Positions 60,041 to 64,000 of a stretch of 64,000 bases of DNA are shown here, in pieces. Numbering within the stretch: position 1 is the stretch's first letter; each line of letters begins with the position of its first letter. The notes beneath the pieces are model-generated. The model was not told the origin of the DNA, made no database searches, and worked only from the letters and a program-made list of their open reading frames with translations. This DNA comes from Pseudomonas migulae. Its GTDB lineage: Bacteria; Pseudomonadota; Gammaproteobacteria; Pseudomonadales; Pseudomonadaceae. Position numbers and translations under genes: made by a program. Location: positions 4,824,501 through 4,888,500 of the forward strand of contig NZ_JALJWR010000001.1 of NCBI RefSeq assembly GCF_024169315.1. Direction: 5' to 3'.

Positions 60041-60942
60041 TGCCACTCGCCGAGATCCCTCTGTGTGTCTGGCGCAAACGCGGCCAGACGTTCGTGTTCC
60101 GTGGCCAGACCCTCCGTTACTGGACGGCGGGGCAGGGTGAGCCGCTGTTGCTTATCCATGGCTTCCCGACGGCCAGTTGGGACTGGCATTATCTCTGGCA
60201 GCCGCTGGCCCAGCGCTATCGGCTGATCGCCTGCGACATGCTGGGCTTCGGTGATTCCGCCAAACCGGTGGACCACGAATACAGCCTGCTGGAGCAAGCC
60301 GATCTGCAACAGGCATTGCTGGCGCATTTGAATGTCGAACAACCGGTGCACGTGCTGGCCCACGATTATGGCGACAGCGTGGCTCAGGAACTGTTGGCCC
60401 GGCATTACGAATCGCGCATCCATCTTGCCAGTTGCGTGTTCCTCAACGGCGGTCTTTTTCCGGAAACCCATCGCCCGGTACTGATGCAGAAACTGTTGCT
60501 CAGCCCGCTGGGCTGGATGATCGGCCGAGCTTTTTCCCGGGACGCGCTGGTGAAGAGTTTCCGGCAGATCTTCGGGCCGCAGAGCCGTCCTACCGAGAGT
60601 GAGATGGACGATTTCTGGAGCCTGGTGGACAGCAATCACGGGCCTCGGATCCTGCACAAACTGATTGCCTACATTCCCGAACGACGCGTCCAGCGCGAAC
60701 GTTGGGTCAGCGCGATGCAGCGCGGTGAGGTGCCGTTGCGGGTGATCGATGGCGAGGCCGATCCAATCTCGGGCCGGCACATGGTCGAGCGTTATCGGGA
60801 GTTGATCCCGGAACCGGATACGGTGCTGTTGACCGGTATTGGCCATTACCCGCAAACGGAAGCGCCAGCGCAGGTGCTGAAACACTATCTGGCGTTTCGC
60901 GACCGGTTGATAGCGCTGCCGTTGAAGGCGGCCTGTTCCTGA
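60040..60942 (+). CDS. Alpha/beta hydrolase with Asp nucleophile (epoxide hydrolase/haloalkane dehalogenase-like)
   Basis: 300 aa alpha/beta hydrolase. The nucleophile elbow is LAHDYGDS with Asp109 where serine hydrolases have Ser, as in epoxide hydrolases and haloalkane dehalogenases. The oxyanion motif HGFPTASWDW is at about 40-49, the acid is probably in GEADPIS, and the catalytic His in GIGHYPQTE. An alternative is a non-catalytic or fluoroacetate-type relative. Translational coupling to the aldolase-like gene suggests a shared pathway. Confidence 0.83.
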   Translation: MPLAEIPLCVWRKRGQTFVFRGQTLRYWTAGQGEPLLLIHGFPTASWDWHYLWQPLAQRYRLIACDMLGFGDSAKPVDHEYSLLEQADLQQALLAHLNVEQPVHVLAHDYGDSVAQELLARHYESRIHLASCVFLNGGLFPETHRPVLMQKLLLSPLGWMIGRAFSRDALVKSFRQIFGPQSRPTESEMDDFWSLVDSNHGPRILHKLIAYIPERRVQRERWVSAMQRGEVPLRVIDGEADPISGRHMVERYRELIPEPDTVLLTGIGHYPQTEAPAQVLKHYLAFRDRLIALPLKAACS

Positions 60943-61055
60943 TTATCCCCCAGCCTTATCGCGCACCATTCAGCCTTACCCGTGTTTATTGTGACCCGCA
61001 GCGCCTTGCCTGACACTCGGACTCATTGTCCCTTGGCCTGCTGGAGTCCTCCCCA

Positions 61056-61967
61056 ATGAATGAGCCTGTGCGCTTCGAAGATAAAGTCGTGATCATCACG
61101 GGGGCCGGTGGCGGCCTCGGGCGCGCCCATGCGCTGTTGTTCGCGAAACAGGGCGCCAGGGTGCTGGTCAACGATCTCGGCGGCTCGGCTCAAGGCGAGG
61201 GCGCAAATGCCTCTGCAGCAGACCGTGTCGTGGCTGAAATTCGCGAGGCCGGCGGCATTGCCGAGGCCAACCATGACTCCGTCACCGATGGCGACAAACT
61301 CGTGCAACACGCCCTCGACGCCTTCGGTCGTGTCGACGTGGTGGTCAACAACGCCGGGATTCTGCGGGACAAGACCTTCCACAAAATGGACGACGCCGAT
61401 TGGGACGTGGTTTACCGCGTTCACGTCGAAGGCGCCTACAAAGTGACCCGCGCCGCGTGGCCGCACCTGCGCGAGCAAAACTATGGTCGCGTGATCTTCA
61501 CGGCGTCGACGTCGGGCATCTACGGCAACTTCGGCCAGTCCAACTACGGCATGGCCAAACTCGGCCTCTACGGCCTGACCCGCACGCTGGCCATCGAAGG
61601 CCGCAAAAACAACATCCTGGTCAACGCCATCGCCCCCACCGGCGGCACCCGCATGACCGAAGGCCTGATCCCGCCGCAAGTGTTCGAGCAACTCAAGCCG
61701 GAACTGGTCAGCCCGCTGGTGGTGTACCTCGCCAGCGAAAACTGCCAGGAAACCTCCGGCCTGTTCGAAGTCGGCGGCGGCTGGATGGGCAAGGTGCGCT
61801 GGGAGCGCAGCCTGGGCGCCGGGTTTGATCCGCGAGTCGGTTTTTCCCCGGAAGATGTGGCGGCGCACTGGCAGCAGATTTGTGATTTCGAAGGGGCCGC
61901 GCATCCGAAGGACAATATTGAAGCGTTGAAGGAGATGATGGGGAATTTGCAGAAGTATTCGCTGTAA
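61056..61967 (+). CDS. SDR-family 3-hydroxyacyl-CoA dehydrogenase-like protein
   Basis: 303 aa short-chain dehydrogenase of the type that forms the dehydrogenase part of peroxisomal multifunctional enzyme 2. Cofactor motif TGAGGGLGRAHALLFAK, NNAGILRDKTFHKM, the catalytic YGMAKLGLYGL, and an unusually long C-terminus of about 60 residues (from WMGKVRWERS) are visible. The (3R)-hydroxyacyl-CoA substrate is inferred. The ATG at 61056 has GGAG eight bases upstream. It is separated from the hydrolase by 113 bp. Confidence 0.86.
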   Translation: MNEPVRFEDKVVIITGAGGGLGRAHALLFAKQGARVLVNDLGGSAQGEGANASAADRVVAEIREAGGIAEANHDSVTDGDKLVQHALDAFGRVDVVVNNAGILRDKTFHKMDDADWDVVYRVHVEGAYKVTRAAWPHLREQNYGRVIFTASTSGIYGNFGQSNYGMAKLGLYGLTRTLAIEGRKNNILVNAIAPTGGTRMTEGLIPPQVFEQLKPELVSPLVVYLASENCQETSGLFEVGGGWMGKVRWERSLGAGFDPRVGFSPEDVAAHWQQICDFEGAAHPKDNIEALKEMMGNLQKYSL

Positions 61968-61974
61968 GGGCCGT

Positions 61975-62019
61975 GGGCCACCAAGCCGTAGGGATAGGGG
62001 CTGGTGGCCCGTTTGTTTA
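61975..62019 (+). terminator. Candidate terminator after the SDR gene
   Basis: GGGCCACC pairs with GGTGGCCC around about 20 bases, then GTTTGTTT. It lies at the meeting point with the opposite-strand immunity gene. Confidence 0.6.
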
Positions 62020-62277
62020 TTGCTCGTAGCGCTTTTCTGTCAAGAACTGAGGTGCTTTCCAGTTCGGGCCTTTAATGGCAATTGGGCCATCGCCGTTAGC
62101 CAGTACACCCTCTTCGAAAAGCCTAGCGTAGGTTTTTAGCAGTTCACCGTTTGCAATGACTTCGAATTTATATCGGCCAAACATTCTATCGATCGATGGA
62201 TAACCGAGGCCGATCGCAAAAACTGAAAGAACATCTGCAATCGGCTCATTTTTCACAATTTGCTCTATGTTGTTCAT
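62017..62277 (-). CDS. Pyocin immunity protein (putative)
   Basis: 86 aa acidic-to-neutral cytoplasmic protein. I recognise no named immunity family, but it overlaps the end of the pyocin gene by four bases (ATGA), the standard arrangement for an S-type pyocin immunity gene, and its size suits one. Visible features are FAIGLGYPSIDRMFGRYKFEVI and the Lys-rich C-terminus. It would bind and block the pyocin's toxin domain in the producing cell. Its composition is lower in G+C than the chromosome around it. Confidence 0.72.
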   Translation of the reverse strand: MNNIEQIVKNEPIADVLSVFAIGLGYPSIDRMFGRYKFEVIANGELLKTYARLFEEGVLANGDGPIAIKGPNWKAPQFLTEKRYEQ

Positions 62278-64000
62278 TCGTATTTTCCTTTCAGCATTTG
62301 TTCGTAGATCCGTTTTATTTGCTTGTTTCCTGCAGTTATTGCATCTGGCGAGTAAAGCAATGTGTCGTCACTGCTAAGTTTGTAGTCCTCCAGCGTTGCG
62401 GTATGTGCGTTGTTCCAGACAGGAGAGCCATTTTCAGGTTTGAAATCATCGCTTAGACCCAAGGCTCGAAATCTTTCTAATTCTCTCATCTCATGAGTGT
62501 AATAGCGGAGATCTGCATTTGTGAGAACCCAGTACCCGTGCAGGATTTTCTCAAGCCGCTGAACCATGACATCGTTGGCGTCGGATTGGTCGAGTCGGGA
62601 GATGTGTAATTTAACTGCTTCGATTCCCTCTTGCGTAATAACAGCCTTACGCCAGTCCAGATCAAGTATGGGGCCACCAGCCTGCTCTGGATTGAATTTG
62701 CGACCACTGTATTTTCCCGTGGTGGTAGCTCCCTCATACGGGCTGTTGAATACGACGTACAGAGGCGGAATCCCCGACTCAACCGGGAATACGGTGATGA
62801 AACCACCAAAGTCATAACTATCCAGCAGAGGAAATGTGTCGATTCGCCCCTCGACGGGAGTGACAGTGGCACCCTTGTAGATTGGAACATCCGATCCAGT
62901 AACTGGAAAATGGGTCGACGGATTTTGCGGATCTACCACTGGCGTCCAAGTGATGACAGGACCGTTGGGAGCGGTGCCGGCAGAAACGTAGACATTCTTT
63001 TGGGCGTCAAAGCGGGCAACATTAACCGGCACACTGCTGGGAACGTTCACTCCATCTGTCGTCGCAACGACGATCTCTACCCTGCTGCCAGTCGTTTTCG
63101 AGCCGAGACTCACCGGCAGATTGATTTCTCCCTTGCGGGCTGCGATTTCGTACAGGTCGGTATCTGAAACCGAGGTGAGTTCAGATAACGGAACGCTGAC
63201 GGAATAAAGGTCACCGTTGCCGAGTCTGGAAGGAGTCAGGAGTGCCGCAAACCCGACGAGGATTGGTGCGGCGGTCGTCGAGATGACTCCCAGAATCGCG
63301 GATATCGCCGCGCGTAGAGAAGTCCTGAGCGCCAAGGCTGCCGCAGGACCGACATTGACAGTTCCGGCTGTACCAGCAAACGCTGGCCCGAATACCGCAC
63401 TCGAACCAATATTGGCGAACGTTGGGCTTTGCCACCGTGCCAGTGTTTCCGCTTGCCATTGCGCTTCCAGATCAGCCTGTTGTCGCTGGAGCTCTTGTGC
63501 CTGTTTTGCTTTTAGCTGCTGTATCTTCAGGCTCGCCAGTCGAGCTTGTTGGTGGGCCAAAGCAGTAGCGGTGTTGATGACTTTCCAGCGAATCTCAAGC
63601 GTCTGACTTTCTGCTTCCAGTTGCTTTTGTATCTGATCGATCTGCTGTTCCATTTCAGCTTGGAGACGAGCCTGCTCGGATTCAAAATGCTGTTCGGCTG
63701 CATGTGCCTTTGATTGCGCCTCAGCTAGCGCTTGTCTCAATGTTGCAATCCGTGCCTGTTCCTCGGCCTCAGACTGCGCTGCCAGACGAGCCCGTTCAGC
63801 GGCCTCTTGTTCAACCGCCAATTCCGCCTGCTCAGCTGCCTGCAAAACACTCAGGGTTTGTTGCAAATTCACGCTTCGCTGATTAAGCGACTGTAGAGTT
63901 TGGGACAACAGTCTCGCGTCGTGGGCGGCCCGGTACGACGTGTTCCAGGCCTGCATGGCAATGCCGTTCGGTCCCGGATATCTTTCAAGCCTCGTAGCGC
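62274..64000 (-). CDS. S-type pyocin (N-terminus beyond window edge)
   Basis: At least 575 aa and open to the end of the window, so the N-terminal receptor-binding part is missing; the ATG at 63956 is probably internal. Visible parts, numbered from that ATG: a long charged coiled coil (about residues 15-170), a hydrophobic glycine/alanine region (about 185-235), a Pyocin_S domain (about 240-410, with the hallmark DFGGFITVFPVESGIPPLYVVF), and a C-terminal toxin of about 145 residues starting near GKYSGRKFNPEQAGGP. The toxin has WRKAVITQEGIEAVKLH, YYTHEMRELERFRALG and VWNNAHTATLEDY but no HNH, colicin E3 or E5 motif that I recognise, so nuclease type is unassigned. Lower G+C and the overlapping immunity gene point to a mobile bacteriocin module. 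Confidence 0.87.
   Translation of the reverse strand, partial: ATRLERYPGPNGIAMQAWNTSYRAAHDARLLSQTLQSLNQRSVNLQQTLSVLQAAEQAELAVEQEAAERARLAAQSEAEEQARIATLRQALAEAQSKAHAAEQHFESEQARLQAEMEQQIDQIQKQLEAESQTLEIRWKVINTATALAHQQARLASLKIQQLKAKQAQELQRQQADLEAQWQAETLARWQSPTFANIGSSAVFGPAFAGTAGTVNVGPAAALALRTSLRAAISAILGVISTTAAPILVGFAALLTPSRLGNGDLYSVSVPLSELTSVSDTDLYEIAARKGEINLPVSLGSKTTGSRVEIVVATTDGVNVPSSVPVNVARFDAQKNVYVSAGTAPNGPVITWTPVVDPQNPSTHFPVTGSDVPIYKGATVTPVEGRIDTFPLLDSYDFGGFITVFPVESGIPPLYVVFNSPYEGATTTGKYSGRKFNPEQAGGPILDLDWRKAVITQEGIEAVKLHISRLDQSDANDVMVQRLEKILHGYWVLTNADLRYYTHEMRELERFRALGLSDDFKPENGSPVWNNAHTATLEDYKLSSDDTLLYSPDAITAGNKQIKRIYEQMLKGKYE

Noticed and set aside
63954..63956. ATG at 63956 as the start of the pyocin gene
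   Set aside because: The frame stays open to base 64000 without a stop and reads coherent sequence (YPGPNGIAM), and the typical receptor-binding region is missing, so the true start is outside the window.

Overview
The window is about 61% G+C chromosomal DNA from a gammaproteobacterium, almost certainly a fluorescent Pseudomonas of the P. fluorescens group. Evidence: gene orders typical of that group (maf-rng-yhdP-tldD; the iron-regulated fagA-fumC-orfX-sodA operon; rpoN-hpf-ptsN-rapZ-ptsO; lpt/kds facing mla; murA-hisG-hisD-hisC-algW; cysD-cysNC; slyD-gpx), REP repeats of the known Pseudomonas types, and a short LOV protein like those of Pseudomonas. No rRNA, tRNA, CRISPR array, integrase or insertion sequence was seen.

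Layout. 1-10.4 kb: maf (cut by the window edge), RNase G, the AsmA-like envelope protein YhdP, a nitrilase-family hydrolase, tldD, yjgA (opposite strand) and pmbA. 10.5-14.4 kb: a candidate Fur-controlled promoter and fagA-fumC-orfX-sodA, followed closely by a ZIP metal transporter; this fits an iron-starvation operon that swaps in iron-free fumarase and Mn superoxide dismutase. 14.6-21.6 kb (minus): ptsO, rapZ, ptsN, hpf, rpoN, lptB, lptA, lptC, kdsC and kdsD, covering nitrogen PTS, sigma-54 and LPS transport and Kdo synthesis. 21.9-25.3 kb: mlaFEDCB (phospholipid retrograde transport) and ibaG. 25.3-29.9 kb: murA and hisGDC. 30-35 kb: algW (minus), a Nif3-family protein and cysD-cysNC. 35-42.4 kb: acyltransferase, pta, DUF3565 protein, slyD, glutathione peroxidase, old-yellow-enzyme reductase and a glycosyltransferase. 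42.4-45 kb: a lower-GC islet with a leaderless GH20 hexosaminidase and a divergent Ig-like two-repeat protein. 45-47 kb: cysZ and trxB. 47.4-52.9 kb (minus): an amino-acid ABC transporter with an omega-aminotransferase and a PuuB-like FAD oxidase, probably one uptake and catabolic unit for an amino acid or polyamine derivative.

53-59 kb is the most interesting stretch. It has HopJ/DUF1244 genes, the folM-folE-folX tetrahydromonapterin operon, a heme-monooxygenase-like membrane protein, a MerR-family regulator whose C-terminal B12-type domain has lost its cobalamin ligand, a PilZ-like protein, a short LOV blue-light receptor and a flavodoxin. By analogy with the class II LitR plus short-LOV system of P. 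putida, this looks like a light-response locus with an added PilZ-like partner. 59-62 kb holds a class II aldolase-like protein coupled to an Asp-nucleophile alpha/beta hydrolase, and an MFE-2-type SDR dehydrogenase. 62-64 kb holds an S-type pyocin (cut by the window end) and its small overlapping immunity gene.

Twelve REP pairs (REPIN-like hairpins) of three sequence types lie between genes throughout the window.
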